Below, in pieces: positions 8,431 to 17,064 of a stretch of 64,000 nucleotides of DNA. Source of the DNA: Nocardia niwae NBRC 108934 = DSM 45340 (GTDB taxonomy: Bacteria; Actinomycetota; Actinomycetes; Mycobacteriales; Mycobacteriaceae); the NCBI RefSeq assembly GCF_001613465.1, contig NZ_BDCK01000024.1:1-64000 (forward strand). The letters run 5' to 3'. How positions within the stretch are numbered: the stretch's first letter is position 1; each line of letters opens with the position of its first letter. A model generated the notes under the pieces. It was not told the DNA's origin. It searched no databases and was given only the letters and a program-made list of their open reading frames with translations. Both the position numbers and the translations under genes were made by a program.

Positions 8431-8705
8431 AGCGATCCGCAATCAAGTCGTCTGCCGCAGCTACCTCAACGCCATGAAACGCCATAGACGGTAACAGATT
8501 CCGGCTATTACTGCCGCATCCACGGAAAACTTCCACGACACACCGACATGAACGCGACACACCGCGGCGCGTTCAGGAAATCTGTCCGACAACTTTCCGG
8601 CAGACCCGCCTGGGTTGACAAGCCCCGGAAACGGAAGCTCGGGCGAATCGAAACGCCTTGCGGGATCAGGAGATCAACGGCTTACAGACCCAGGCGTGGG
8701 CGCGC

Positions 8706-11114
8706 TCACGCCGCGGAGGTGACGCGGTAGACGTCGTAGACGCCCTCCACGTTGCGCACCACGTTGAGCAAGTGCCCCAGATGTTTCGGATCGCCCATCT
8801 CGAAGGTGAACTTGCTGATCGCCACCCGGTCGCCGTGCGTGGCCACGGAGGCGGACAGGATGTTGACCTTCTCGTCGGCCAGCACCTTGGTCACGTCGGA
8901 CAGCAGCCGCGTGCGATCGAGCGCTTCGATCTGGATCGCGACCAGGAACACCGAGGACGGCGACGGCGCCCAGGACACGTCGATGATCCGCTCGGCCTGC
9001 TCACGCAACGAACCGGCGTTCGTGCAGTCGGTACGGTGCACGCTCACCGCGCCGCCACGGGTCACGAAGCCCATGATCTCGTCACCGGGCACCGGGGTGC
9101 AGCACTTGGCCAGCTTGGCGACCGTGCCCGGGGCGCCGGGGATCAGCACGCCCGCGTCGCCGGTGACCCGCTGCCTGCTCGGCGTGGTCGACGGGGTGGA
9201 GCGCTCGGCCAGCTCGTTCTCCACGTCGCCGATGCCGCCGAGCTGCGCCATCAGCCGCTGCACCACGTGGTGCGCGGAGACCTGGTGCTCGCCGACCGCG
9301 GTGTAGAGCGTGGAGATGTCGGTGTAGTGCAGTTCGTGAGCGACGGCCGTCATCGCGTCGACGCTCATCAACCGCTGCAGCGGCAGCCCGACGCGGCGGA
9401 CCTCCTTGGAGATCTGCTCCTTGCCGCTCTCCAGCGCCTCCTCGCGCCGCTCCTTGGCGAACCATTGGCGGATCTTCGCCTTGGCGCGCGGCGACACCAC
9501 GAAGTTCTGCCAGTCGCGGCTGGGCCCGGCGTTCTGCGCCTTGGAGGTGAATACCTCGACGACCTCGCCGTTCTCCAGCTGGCGCTCCAGCGCGACCAGG
9601 CGCCCGTTCACCCGGGCGCCGATGCAGCGGTGGCCCACCTCGGTGTGCACGGCGTAGGCGAAGTCGACCGGCGTCGACTTCTGCGGCAGCGTGATCACAT
9701 CGCCCTTCGGCGTGAACACGAAGATCTCCGGCGATTTCAGGTCGAAGCGCAGCGACTCCAGGAATTCGGCCGGGTCGGCCGCTTCCCGTTGCCAGTCCAG
9801 CAGCTGGCGCATCCACGCCATGTCGTCGACCTCGGCGGTGTCGTTGGAGTGTTTGCCGCGGGTCTCCTTGTAGCGCCAGTGCGCGGCGATGCCGAACTCC
9901 GCGGTGCGGTGCATGTCCTGGGTGCGGATCTGCACCTCCAAGGGCTTGCCGTCCGGGCCGACAACGGTGGTGTGCAGCGACTGGTAGACGCCATAGCGCG
10001 GCTGGGCGATGTAGTCCTTGAACCGGCCCGCCATGGGCTGCCACAGCGAGTGCACCACGCCGACGGCCGCGTAGCAGTCGCGCACCTCGTCGCACAGGAT
10101 GCGGATGCCGACCAGGTCGTGGATGTCGTCGAAGTCCTTCCCCTTGACGATCATCTTCTGGTAGATCGACCAGTAGTGCTTCGGGCGGCCCTCGACGATC
10201 GCGTTGATCCTGGAGGCGGCCAGCGTGTTGACGATCTCGGCCCGCACCTTCGCCAGGTAGGTGTCGCGCGAGGGGGCGCGGTCGGCGACGAGCCGGACGA
10301 TTTCGTCGTATTTCTTCGGGTGCAGGATCGCGAAGGCCAGGTCCTCCAGCTCCCACTTCACCGTCGCCATACCGAGGCGGTGGGCGAGCGGAGCGATGAC
10401 CTCCAGCGTCTCCTTGGCCTTCTTCGCCTGCTTCTCCGGCGGCAGGAACCGCATGGTCCGCATGTTGTGCAGCCGGTCGGCCACTTTGATGACCAGCACG
10501 CGCGGGTCGCGGGCCATCGCGATGATCATCTTGCGGATGGTCTCCGCCTCGGCGGCGGCGCCCAGATTGACCTTGTCCAGCTTGGTGACGCCATCGACGA
10601 GGTGTGCGACCTCGGAGCCGAAGTCCTGAGTGAGCTGTTCGAGGCTGTAGCCGGTGTCCTCCACCGTGTCGTGCAGCAGCGCCGCCACCAGCGTGGTGGT
10701 GTCCATGCCGAGTTCGGCGAGGATGTTGGCCACGGCGAGCGGGTGGGTGATGTAAGGGTCACCCGATTTGCGGAACTGATGCTTGTGCCGCTCGTCGGCC
10801 ACGTCGAACGCGCGCTGCAGCAGCGTCAGGTTCGCTTTCGGGTACAGCTCGCGGTGGACGGTGGCCAACGGCTCGAGCACCGGCTTGACCGCCGCGATGC
10901 CGCGCTGCCCGGTCATGCGCCTGGCCAGGCGCGCACGCACCCGGCGCGAGGCCGAGGACGGCACGGCGGAGGAGGCGCCGGGCTGACGTGGAGGCGTCGC
11001 GTTCGCCGGCGTCGGCGGCTTCGCGGCCTGCGCGGCGTCGGTGGCGCCCGCACCGTTCGGCCGCGGGCCCGACGTCGATTGCTCGACCTTCGCCTCGCCC
11101 AGATGCTGAGTCAT
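8706..11114 (-). CDS. rel: Bifunctional (p)ppGpp synthetase/hydrolase Rel
   Basis: 802 residues, full length for the actinobacterial Rel family. It makes (p)ppGpp from ATP and GTP/GDP in the stringent response and also hydrolyses it. Residues 1–66 are a low-complexity lead. The HD hydrolase domain has the ALLHDTVEDT motif (His-Asp near 148–149) and KVADRLHNMRT. The synthetase domain has GRPKHYWSIYQKM, GIRILCDEVRDCY and YQSLHTTVVGP. The TGS domain starts near PEIFVFTPKGDV. A zinc-finger region with AKCCTPVPGDEI and HRTDC follows, and an ACT domain ends the protein. All catalytic motifs look intact. In mycobacteria apt lies directly upstream; here about 9 kb of accessory genes separate them. 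Confidence 0.97.
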   Translation of the reverse strand: MTQHLGEAKVEQSTSGPRPNGAGATDAAQAAKPPTPANATPPRQPGASSAVPSSASRRVRARLARRMTGQRGIAAVKPVLEPLATVHRELYPKANLTLLQRAFDVADERHKHQFRKSGDPYITHPLAVANILAELGMDTTTLVAALLHDTVEDTGYSLEQLTQDFGSEVAHLVDGVTKLDKVNLGAAAEAETIRKMIIAMARDPRVLVIKVADRLHNMRTMRFLPPEKQAKKAKETLEVIAPLAHRLGMATVKWELEDLAFAILHPKKYDEIVRLVADRAPSRDTYLAKVRAEIVNTLAASRINAIVEGRPKHYWSIYQKMIVKGKDFDDIHDLVGIRILCDEVRDCYAAVGVVHSLWQPMAGRFKDYIAQPRYGVYQSLHTTVVGPDGKPLEVQIRTQDMHRTAEFGIAAHWRYKETRGKHSNDTAEVDDMAWMRQLLDWQREAADPAEFLESLRFDLKSPEIFVFTPKGDVITLPQKSTPVDFAYAVHTEVGHRCIGARVNGRLVALERQLENGEVVEVFTSKAQNAGPSRDWQNFVVSPRAKAKIRQWFAKERREEALESGKEQISKEVRRVGLPLQRLMSVDAMTAVAHELHYTDISTLYTAVGEHQVSAHHVVQRLMAQLGGIGDVENELAERSTPSTTPSRQRVTGDAGVLIPGAPGTVAKLAKCCTPVPGDEIMGFVTRGGAVSVHRTDCTNAGSLREQAERIIDVSWAPSPSSVFLVAIQIEALDRTRLLSDVTKVLADEKVNILSASVATHGDRVAISKFTFEMGDPKHLGHLLNVVRNVEGVYDVYRVTSAA

Positions 11115-11475
11115 GCCACCACCTCTCCGCGCCTCGATCGGACCACCCTATCCGACCGGTGCAACCTCCCGGACCACCAACTTTAGTCCGGGCGGAGCAC
11201 CCACGTCCGCTCCGCTGACGAAGGTTGCGCCCGGGGGTGTCGGGACGAGGAAGGGAGGCGGTCTCCAGGGCACCGGGCGCCGGCCACGAATCGGACGACC
11301 GCAGTCCATTCACCCCGGTAGCCAACCCGTGACCGACCGCCGTTCGATACGCCATAAAGAACGCGATAACCAGGGCATTCGCTGCAATCGAAGCGCGGTT
11401 GCGACGACTCGGGAAGCAGAGCCGGCCCCGACCGGTGATCGAGGGGGAATCGCGAATTCTGCGAGCGAGTCCGCG
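11115..11475. other. Intergenic region upstream of rel, no gene seen
   Basis: 361 bp between the rel start and the stop of the phosphatase gene, both on the minus strand. The part nearest rel contains GGATAGGGTGG, whose TAGGGT fits a TANNNT −10 box, and GGAGAGGTGG as ribosome binding site. I could not pair a convincing −35. The middle (about 11,338–11,370) is AT-richer than its surroundings. Open frames across it have implausible composition. It should hold the rel promoter, since the upstream gene is unrelated to rel. Confidence 0.4.
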
Positions 11476-12453
11476 TCAGCGAATCGCGGCGGGCCGGGAT
11501 CCGGACAACGGAGTACGGGCGGATCCTGGCTCCGGACGCAGGGAGTGACCGTCGATTTCGGCGGCGGGAGCGACATCGAGGATGTCGAGCACCGTCGGGG
11601 TGATGTCGACCAGGGTCGCTCGAGTGCTGGTGGCGCCGGCCCGGAAGTCCGGGCCGCGAGCGATGACGAAGTTGGTCGTCTCGTCCGGCGACTGACCGCC
11701 GTGGCCGCCCTTGGGCGTGTGGCCGTGGTCGGCGGTGACGAGCACGGTCCACCGTTCGGCGGGATGGGCGGCGGTGCGGGCGTCCACGGCGGCGATGATG
11801 CGACCGACCAGGGCGTCGATACGCGTGACGGCGTCCAGATAGGCCCGTGCAGCGCCGCCGGCGTCGTGACCGGCGTGATCCACCTGGTCCAGATGGGTGA
11901 ACAGCAGGTCGGGCGCGAATTTGACGATCGCGGCGGCCACGGCTTCGGCGGTGGCGGCGTCGGTGCGGGACTCGTCCGGATCGTCCGGCACGGGCGCGGT
12001 GGAGACGACGACGTCAGCGCGCGGGCTGCCGCTGCCGGTCATGGTGGCGATCTGGTCCCAGGTGGCGATGGATTGCGTCTTCAGCGCCGGCCGCGCCCGT
12101 TCGAGCCGGGTGAAGACCGACGGGTAGCGCGTGAACGGTTCGGCGGTGAACTGGTTGTTCGTGATGCCGCGCTTGCGATCCCATACGCCGGTCAGCACAC
12201 TGGCCCACGACGGGCCCGAGATGGTGATGTGCGGGGCGATCGACGAACGGCTCAGCAAACCTTCGCCGCTCAGCCGCAGCAGATTCGGCGCCTTCGCCTG
12301 CTCGATCTTCTCGTACATCAGACCGTCCAAGCCGATCACGACCACCTTGGCCGCAGGCGTCTCGCCCAGCGCGACGCCTGCCGCCGCGGACAGCGGCAGG
12401 AACACGGCCGCCGCGGCGGCAACGACTTTCGACAGCAGTCGCGCTCGGCTCAT
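11476..12453 (-). CDS. Secreted alkaline-phosphatase-superfamily (nucleotide pyrophosphatase/phosphodiesterase) protein
   Basis: 325 residues from ATG 12453, chosen because it gives a clean signal peptide (MSRARLLSKVVAAAAAVFLP through AGVALG). ATG 12508 upstream would add an unlikely leader. The mature protein begins with the metal-binding strand VVVIGLDGLMY. The nucleophile region is SGPSWASVLTGV. LLFTHLDQVDHAGHD supplies the Asp/His ligands, and VTADHGHTPKGGHGG supplies the late DHG and His ligands. These are the standard two-metal site of the type I phosphodiesterase/PglZ-like part of the alkaline phosphatase superfamily. The substrate is unknown; secreted members act on phosphodiesters or phospholipids. 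It is monocistronic and divergent from the metallophosphoesterase gene. Confidence 0.85.
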   Translation of the reverse strand: MSRARLLSKVVAAAAAVFLPLSAAAGVALGETPAAKVVVIGLDGLMYEKIEQAKAPNLLRLSGEGLLSRSSIAPHITISGPSWASVLTGVWDRKRGITNNQFTAEPFTRYPSVFTRLERARPALKTQSIATWDQIATMTGSGSPRADVVVSTAPVPDDPDESRTDAATAEAVAAAIVKFAPDLLFTHLDQVDHAGHDAGGAARAYLDAVTRIDALVGRIIAAVDARTAAHPAERWTVLVTADHGHTPKGGHGGQSPDETTNFVIARGPDFRAGATSTRATLVDITPTVLDILDVAPAAEIDGHSLRPEPGSARTPLSGSRPAAIR

Positions 12454-12698
12454 ACCGCGACCATGCGGGACCGTCCGGCACGCGCGATAGCCCGCCGCGG
12501 CACTGTTCATGGACGTTTCACCGGGGGCCACACTGCTTGTCGCCCCACTGAACAGGCCTTGAACACGGAATAGCGGGAAGCTATATCCCAACTTCACGAA
12601 GAGTCGCGGCCAGGTGAACGCGGAGTTTCCGGCCCGCGCTCCCGCAGACCGCGATCCGCGGCTTGACACGCCTTCGACGATATGGCCGACTGGCCCTC

Positions 12699-13484
12699 GT
12701 GACCGCAGCGCGCACCGCCGGGTGCATTCGCGTCGCGGCCGTCGCCGACCTGCACATGCGCGCGGCGGTGGCCGGACGCTTCCGTCCCGACTTCCGTCAC
12801 CTGTCCGCGGACGCCGACATCCTGCTGCTGGCAGGCGATCTCACCGATGGCGGCACCCGAGCGGAAACGGATCTGCTGTGCGCCGAACTCGACGGCCTTC
12901 GCGTCCCTGTGGTCGCCGTGCTCGGCAACCACGATCACGATCACCGATCGGGCTACCTGATCGCGGCACGGCTCACCGCACTGGGCATCCACGTGCTGGA
13001 CGGCACCGCGATCACGCTCGAGGTCAGGGACACCCGTCTGGGGATCGCCGGGGTCATGGGTGGCAGCGGCGGCTTTCCCGGCCATCCCGGCACCCCGGAC
13101 GAGGGGTCCGCCGAACACCGCGTCCGCATGCGACGCGGTCCGCTCGACGCCCTCCGCCTGCGCCAGGCACTCGACCTCCTCGACTGCGAAACCCGCATCG
13201 CTCTCATGCATTTCGCTCCGGTCGTCGACACATTGGCCGGTGAGCCGCCCAAGATCTATCCCGGACTCGGCTGCCATGATCTGGCCGAATCGGTGGACGC
13301 GGGCGGGGCGACGCTCGCCGTGCACGGACATGCCCATGGCGGAACGGAATTCGGGCGCACCCGAGGCGGTGTGCCGGTGCGCAATGTGTCCTACCCCGTG
13401 CTGGGCCGCAGTTACGCCGTCTACGAGATCGTCCCGGGCTCAGAGCGCCCGGAGGACCGCGGTCGCGTACCGTCCCGGCCATGA
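12699..13484 (+). CDS. Calcineurin-like metallophosphoesterase
   Basis: 261 residues from GTG 12699; an in-frame TTG at 12663 is a longer alternative and neither has a strong ribosome site. The dimetal motifs are in order: VADLHM (Asp-x-His), LAGDLTDGG (GDxxD), GNHDHD, LMHFAP and, near the end, VHGHAHGG (GHxH). These define an active calcineurin-like phosphoesterase. It hydrolyses phosphomono- or diesters with two metal ions. Its substrate cannot be read off. The stop overlaps the next start (ATGA), so it is coupled to the UPF0060 membrane protein gene. It has no signal peptide, so it should be cytoplasmic. Confidence 0.85.
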   Translation: MTAARTAGCIRVAAVADLHMRAAVAGRFRPDFRHLSADADILLLAGDLTDGGTRAETDLLCAELDGLRVPVVAVLGNHDHDHRSGYLIAARLTALGIHVLDGTAITLEVRDTRLGIAGVMGGSGGFPGHPGTPDEGSAEHRVRMRRGPLDALRLRQALDLLDCETRIALMHFAPVVDTLAGEPPKIYPGLGCHDLAESVDAGGATLAVHGHAHGGTEFGRTRGGVPVRNVSYPVLGRSYAVYEIVPGSERPEDRGRVPSRP

Positions 13485-13813
13485 CCGTCGCCCGTTCGCT
13501 GCTGCTGTTCGCCCTCGCGGCGCTCGCCGAGATCGGCGGCGCCTGGCTGGTGTGGCAGGGCTGGCGCGAACAGCGGGGCGTCGTCTGGATCGCCGCGGGC
13601 GTCCTGGCCCTCGGCGCCTACGGTTTCGTCGCCACCTTCCAGCCCGACCCGAACTTCGGCCGCATCCTCGCCGCCTACGGCGGTGTCTTCGTCGCCGGGT
13701 CGCTGGCCTGGGGCGTGCTGGTGGACAAGTTCCGCCCCGATCGCTGGGACTACCTCGGCGCGGCGATCTGCCTCGCCGGCGTCGCGGTCATCATGTACGC
13801 GCCGCGTCGCTGA
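13481..13813 (+). CDS. UPF0060 (YnfA-like) four-helix membrane protein
   Basis: 110 residues, the usual family length, with four hydrophobic segments. It shows the family's recognisable early stretch ALAEIGGAWLVWQGWRE, then AAYGGVFVAGSLAWG and the closing DRWDYLGAAICLAGVAVIMY. YnfA-like proteins are relatives of small multidrug resistance transporters; their substrate is not established. The ATG overlaps the stop of the metallophosphoesterase gene by 4 bp, so the pair is translated together. The next gene is convergent after 91 bp. Confidence 0.9.
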   Translation: MTVARSLLLFALAALAEIGGAWLVWQGWREQRGVVWIAAGVLALGAYGFVATFQPDPNFGRILAAYGGVFVAGSLAWGVLVDKFRPDRWDYLGAAICLAGVAVIMYAPRR

Positions 13814-13904
13814 CCCCGGGGCACTGCCCTTACAACCGTTTCGGCAGGAACCCTCGCCATGCCGATTCGAGGCCGAAACGCCGCGGGCGACGCGGCGGGC
13901 GCTT

Positions 13905-14537
13905 TCACTCCGGCGCGCCGAAAGCCCACACCGCCGCCGGCCGGCCGGTCGCTTTGACGCGACGTCGTTCGGTGGTGCGCGCCAGGCCAGGGATGGCCGC
14001 CAGCGTGCGGTTCAGGTTCGCGGCGTCGGGCCGGGCTCCGGACAGCGTGGTGGCGGCCGCCACGGCCCTGGTCGCGGGAAATTCCGCGCCGAGCAGGGCT
14101 CGGGTGAACGTCAGGTCCTTCCACAGCAACCGCGTCAAGACATCGCGGGCCTCCACGACGATGCGATTGTGGTCGAACGCCAGCTGCGGCACCTCGTCGA
14201 ACCCGGTCCAGCGCGCCGGTCCTTCGTGCGGCCCCACCACCGCCCACATCGCGATCGACAACGTCGGACCGCGCGGGTCACGGTTCGGTTCGTCGAAAGT
14301 CACCAACTGCCCCACCGCGCCGATGGCTGCCTCCGGGACGCCCAGTTTGGTGTGCACCGCTCGCCGCGCCGCGATCGCGAGCCGCTCCCCCCGGCCGAGC
14401 AGCACACCGGGCAAGGCGGGTTGTCCCGCGAACGGCTCCATCGCGCGGGGTGCGATCCCGAACCGGACGCCGCCGTCCTCGTCCCAGAACCGCAACGCCA
14501 CGACATCCACCGACACAACGGACTGTTCCACGGCCAT
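13905..14537 (-). CDS. Nudix-fold/winged-helix regulator-like protein (NrtR-type architecture)
   Basis: 210 residues. The N-terminal half has the Nudix fold layout (VDVVALRFWDEDGGVRFGI, then ALPGVLLGRGE). The Nudix box half that should read REVxEExG is RRAVHTKLG, so all catalytic glutamates are gone and hydrolysis is unlikely. The C-terminal part (about 150–203), with ARPDAANLNRTLAAIPGL and ERRRVKATGRPAAVWAF, looks like the winged helix of NrtR regulators, where a dead Nudix domain senses ADP-ribose or related ligands. It is the last gene of the minus-strand vWA–PurA-like–Nudix operon, 62 bp after the PurA-like stop. It probably represses this operon through the palindrome at 16,830–16,850 (inference). 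Confidence 0.72.
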   Translation of the reverse strand: MAVEQSVVSVDVVALRFWDEDGGVRFGIAPRAMEPFAGQPALPGVLLGRGERLAIAARRAVHTKLGVPEAAIGAVGQLVTFDEPNRDPRGPTLSIAMWAVVGPHEGPARWTGFDEVPQLAFDHNRIVVEARDVLTRLLWKDLTFTRALLGAEFPATRAVAAATTLSGARPDAANLNRTLAAIPGLARTTERRRVKATGRPAAVWAFGAPE

Positions 14538-14599
14538 TCATCCTGCCCGACCGGCCGCGCGTCCGTCCGGCGGTGTGCCCTGGAAGATGCGGCGGGCAA

Positions 14600-15856
14600 T
14601 CACGCCGCGGCGGCATACGCCGTGCGTGCGCGATGGCGGCGGCCGGGGCCGTGGGCGGTCAGGACGACCGGCACGCCGAGTGTCCGGGCCAGCCACGGCA
14701 CGGGATCGTCCGGCATTTCGCTGAGAACGGGCTCGGCGCGCATCAGCAGCCGGGTCAGCGCGCGCTGGTGATCCAGGTCCTGCCCGCGCCCTGCGGGCAC
14801 CGCGTCGCGAGAGACTCCGTCCACGATGTATTTCGTTGCGGCGTATCGCCTTCCGGGTAGGTCGAGGTGATTGACCGCGAGGCCGTCGATGCCGCCCGAG
14901 ACCTCGATGGCGTAACGCAGCAACACGGTGTCCAAGTGGCCGAGGCGGAAATCGCCTTGATATCGACCTGCCTCATTGTGCGGCTCGGGAAAGTCCAAGC
15001 AGGGGTCCTCGGTGGGAAGCGGGCCCGCGCCGTGGCGGGTCTGATAGGTGCGGGTGACGCCGAGTACGTAACCCGACTCGCCGATCTCGGCGAGCATCGC
15101 ACGCGCATTGCGCGGCTCGACGGTCGACCAGGTGGTGTGCGGATGGAACCCGCGCCACTCGTCCAGCAGAACGCCCTGCGCCCCTTCGAACACCAGCGTG
15201 CCCCGCCGCGCGAACCGAGCCAGTTCCTCGTCGCCGACGATCGCTACCGCCGCGGCGAACTCCCGGTACATCTCCACCAGGTCGTCTATCGGTTCGTACC
15301 GGTGTCCACTCGGCGCGATGAGCGGCCCGTAGTGTTCCGCCAGCGCGCGCAGCTTGCGCCGCAGCACCAGGGGACGCAGGCAATCCGCCACAGTAGGAGC
15401 CGGGTGAACGAGCGCGTATCCCGCGGTCTCGCCGATCCCCCGGCCGCACGAACCGTGCCGCGCGGAACCCCGCGCATCCTCGCGAGCACGGTTGGCGGCG
15501 ACGTGGATCGGCGTGGTGAGCAATGCCCGCCCGTCGATCCGGATCGACGACAGCGGGTCGCGCACGCCCAGTGCGGCCAGCGCGCGCGCCTCGGCAGCCA
15601 GCGCGATCGGCTCGACCAGCATGTGCCGCGACAGCAGCGTCGGCACGCCCGCGAAAGTCCCGGACCCGAACTGCGCGAAGGTGTGGTGGCGTCCCTCGGC
15701 GATCACGTTGTGCGCAGCCTGCGCTCCCCCGTTGAACCGGACCACGGCGGCGACATCGAGTTCCTGCTCGGGGGCGCACAGCCAGTCGACCGTCGCGCCC
15801 TTACCCGCGTCCCCGAATCCGAGATCCACGACGATGATGTGCGCCCCGAACATCAT
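14600..15856 (-). CDS. Adenylosuccinate synthetase (PurA)-like protein with altered substrate loops
   Basis: 418 residues, near normal PurA length. The nucleotide loop GFGDAGKGATVD keeps the catalytic Asp (D16) and Lys (K19). RFNGGAQAAH keeps the catalytic His (H49). GRGIGETAGYAL, VFEGAQGVLLDEW and TRHGAGPLPTE are also conserved. However, the arginine-rich aspartate-binding loop (GRRRRTGWLDT in E. coli) is QGDFRLGHLDT here, at about 300–310. The GTP-base motif TKLD is NHLD (329–332). Housekeeping PurA should be elsewhere in the genome. I infer a paralogue that ligates or phosphorylates a different nucleotide-like substrate. The start overlaps the vWA stop (ATGA), so it is tightly coupled to that gene. 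Confidence 0.8.
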   Translation of the reverse strand: MMFGAHIIVVDLGFGDAGKGATVDWLCAPEQELDVAAVVRFNGGAQAAHNVIAEGRHHTFAQFGSGTFAGVPTLLSRHMLVEPIALAAEARALAALGVRDPLSSIRIDGRALLTTPIHVAANRAREDARGSARHGSCGRGIGETAGYALVHPAPTVADCLRPLVLRRKLRALAEHYGPLIAPSGHRYEPIDDLVEMYREFAAAVAIVGDEELARFARRGTLVFEGAQGVLLDEWRGFHPHTTWSTVEPRNARAMLAEIGESGYVLGVTRTYQTRHGAGPLPTEDPCLDFPEPHNEAGRYQGDFRLGHLDTVLLRYAIEVSGGIDGLAVNHLDLPGRRYAATKYIVDGVSRDAVPAGRGQDLDHQRALTRLLMRAEPVLSEMPDDPVPWLARTLGVPVVLTAHGPGRRHRARTAYAAAA

Positions 15857-16809
15857 GTGTCCTTCCGGTCAGCCGCGGCACGCGGCAAGGCCCGCGCACT
15901 GTCGGTCCCGAGCGCCTTACCGACCGACGCGGCCTCGGCCACCGATCCGACGTCCCGCAAGTCCGCCAGCCCGGCGGCCAGGTCGACGCGTTCTTCCGCC
16001 AATCCGATGGTCAGCGCGATGAGTTCGCACACCGCGGCAGGGTCGTCCAGGCGCAGGAAGTTCTGGCCGAGCAACCCGCGCCAGTGCTCGGCGATCTCCG
16101 GGTCGTGGAAGTAGCTCGACTGGTTGGGCAGGATGTAGTGCACGTGCCACCGTTCGGCGAGCTCACGGTAGATCGATTCCACCGAGATGTCCTGTCGCGC
16201 ATTGTCACCGATGATCGCGCGGATGTGCCGAGAGGCCAGCCGCGGCTTGTTCAGTTCGTCACCGATCAGGAACAGGTAGCCCTTCTTGCGTCGCTTCTCC
16301 CACGCGTCGGTCGCGGTGTGCGTCGCCAGGAAATAGGCGGCCAGTTCATAGCTCTCGGACTTCTGCCCACCGCCTCCGCCTTCCAGGAAGACGGCACGCA
16401 ATTGCTCGTCCATCCGATTGTCGGATTCGAATTGGCCGATCTGTAGTGGCACGCGGTCGGTGTCCGCGTCGCCGATCGCGCCGAACAGGATCTGCGGATC
16501 CTCCGCATAGCCCTTGCGCCGGAGCAGACCGTGGAGTGTGCCCAGCTTCTCCTGCATGATGCGCGGGACCCGGCCCATTGATCCGGTCACGTCGAATAGC
16601 ACCGCGATGGGCAGCGAGTGGCCGTGCTCGGCCGAATCCCGGCACTCGCGCACCGCCACCCCGAGCGGATCAAGCATCGGATGCACCCGCCAGTTCGCGT
16701 GCGGCTCGGCCCGCATCTCGGCGGTGTAGCCGAAGTCATCGAGACCCCGAGCGGCGCGGAAAGTTTTGGCCGCGTGATAGGCGGAGTCGTCCCAGTGTCC
16801 GTATCCCAT
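15853..16809 (-). CDS. Cytoplasmic von Willebrand factor A-domain protein
   Basis: 318 residues from ATG 16809, with AGAGGG upstream. Residues 65 onward form a vWA domain: PIAVLFDVTGSMG carries the MIDAS metal site in the variant form D73-x-T75-x-S77. FGAIGDADTDRVPLQ and GYLFLIGDELN supply later strands and the final Asp region. EGGGGGQKSESYELAAYFLA is a conserved-looking loop. No signal peptide or transmembrane segment is visible, so it acts in the cytoplasm. It is the first gene of the three-gene operon, with a promoter and palindrome directly upstream. vWA proteins commonly scaffold or load other proteins by metal-dependent binding. The partner here would be the PurA-like enzyme translated from the overlapping next gene. 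Confidence 0.85.
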   Translation of the reverse strand: MGYGHWDDSAYHAAKTFRAARGLDDFGYTAEMRAEPHANWRVHPMLDPLGVAVRECRDSAEHGHSLPIAVLFDVTGSMGRVPRIMQEKLGTLHGLLRRKGYAEDPQILFGAIGDADTDRVPLQIGQFESDNRMDEQLRAVFLEGGGGGQKSESYELAAYFLATHTATDAWEKRRKKGYLFLIGDELNKPRLASRHIRAIIGDNARQDISVESIYRELAERWHVHYILPNQSSYFHDPEIAEHWRGLLGQNFLRLDDPAAVCELIALTIGLAEERVDLAAGLADLRDVGSVAEAASVGKALGTDSARALPRAAADRKDT

Positions 16810-16829
16810 AAGATCACACCCTCTCTGTG

Positions 16830-16850
16830 TTTTAGTCTATATGACTAAAA
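16830..16850. promoter_or_regulatory. Perfect palindromic operator over the −10 region
   Basis: Eight-base arms TTTTAGTC and GACTAAAA flank TATAT. This is strikingly AT-rich in GC-rich DNA, covers the −10 box and ends 20 bp before the vWA start codon. A repressor bound here would block transcription. The winged-helix Nudix protein encoded at the end of the same operon is the obvious candidate. Confidence 0.65.
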
Positions 16851-16863
16851 CTTGGCCGGTCAA
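16834..16863 (-). promoter_or_regulatory. Promoter of the vWA–PurA-like–Nudix operon
   Basis: Read on the minus strand, TTGACC (16,858–16,863) is followed after 16 bases by TATAGA (16,836–16,841), or after 18 bases by TAGACT. Both suit a housekeeping sigma factor. The predicted start of transcription near 16,826 leaves a short leader containing AGAGGG before the ATG at 16,809. Confidence 0.6.
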
Positions 16864-17064
16864 GGATCGCCCCATCGGCGTACGACGGGGCGATCCGGCC
16901 CGGAACGGGCTGCCCGCACTCGAGCCCGAGGACATCACCTCCGACCCGGAGAGACTCGAATCAGTCCGTGGCGTCCCCGGCTTCGAGCCGTCCGCCGATC
17001 AGCATCGTTCCCGGCCCTTGCCGTCCGCCGGGGCCGGAAAGCCACCGAACATTTCCCGCGGTGA

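Noticed and set aside
8658..11186. Long plus-strand open frame opposite rel (over 800 codons)
   Set aside because: It is the mirror of a GC-rich gene; its His/Gln/Arg/Gly-rich product resembles no protein, while the minus strand encodes a complete Rel.
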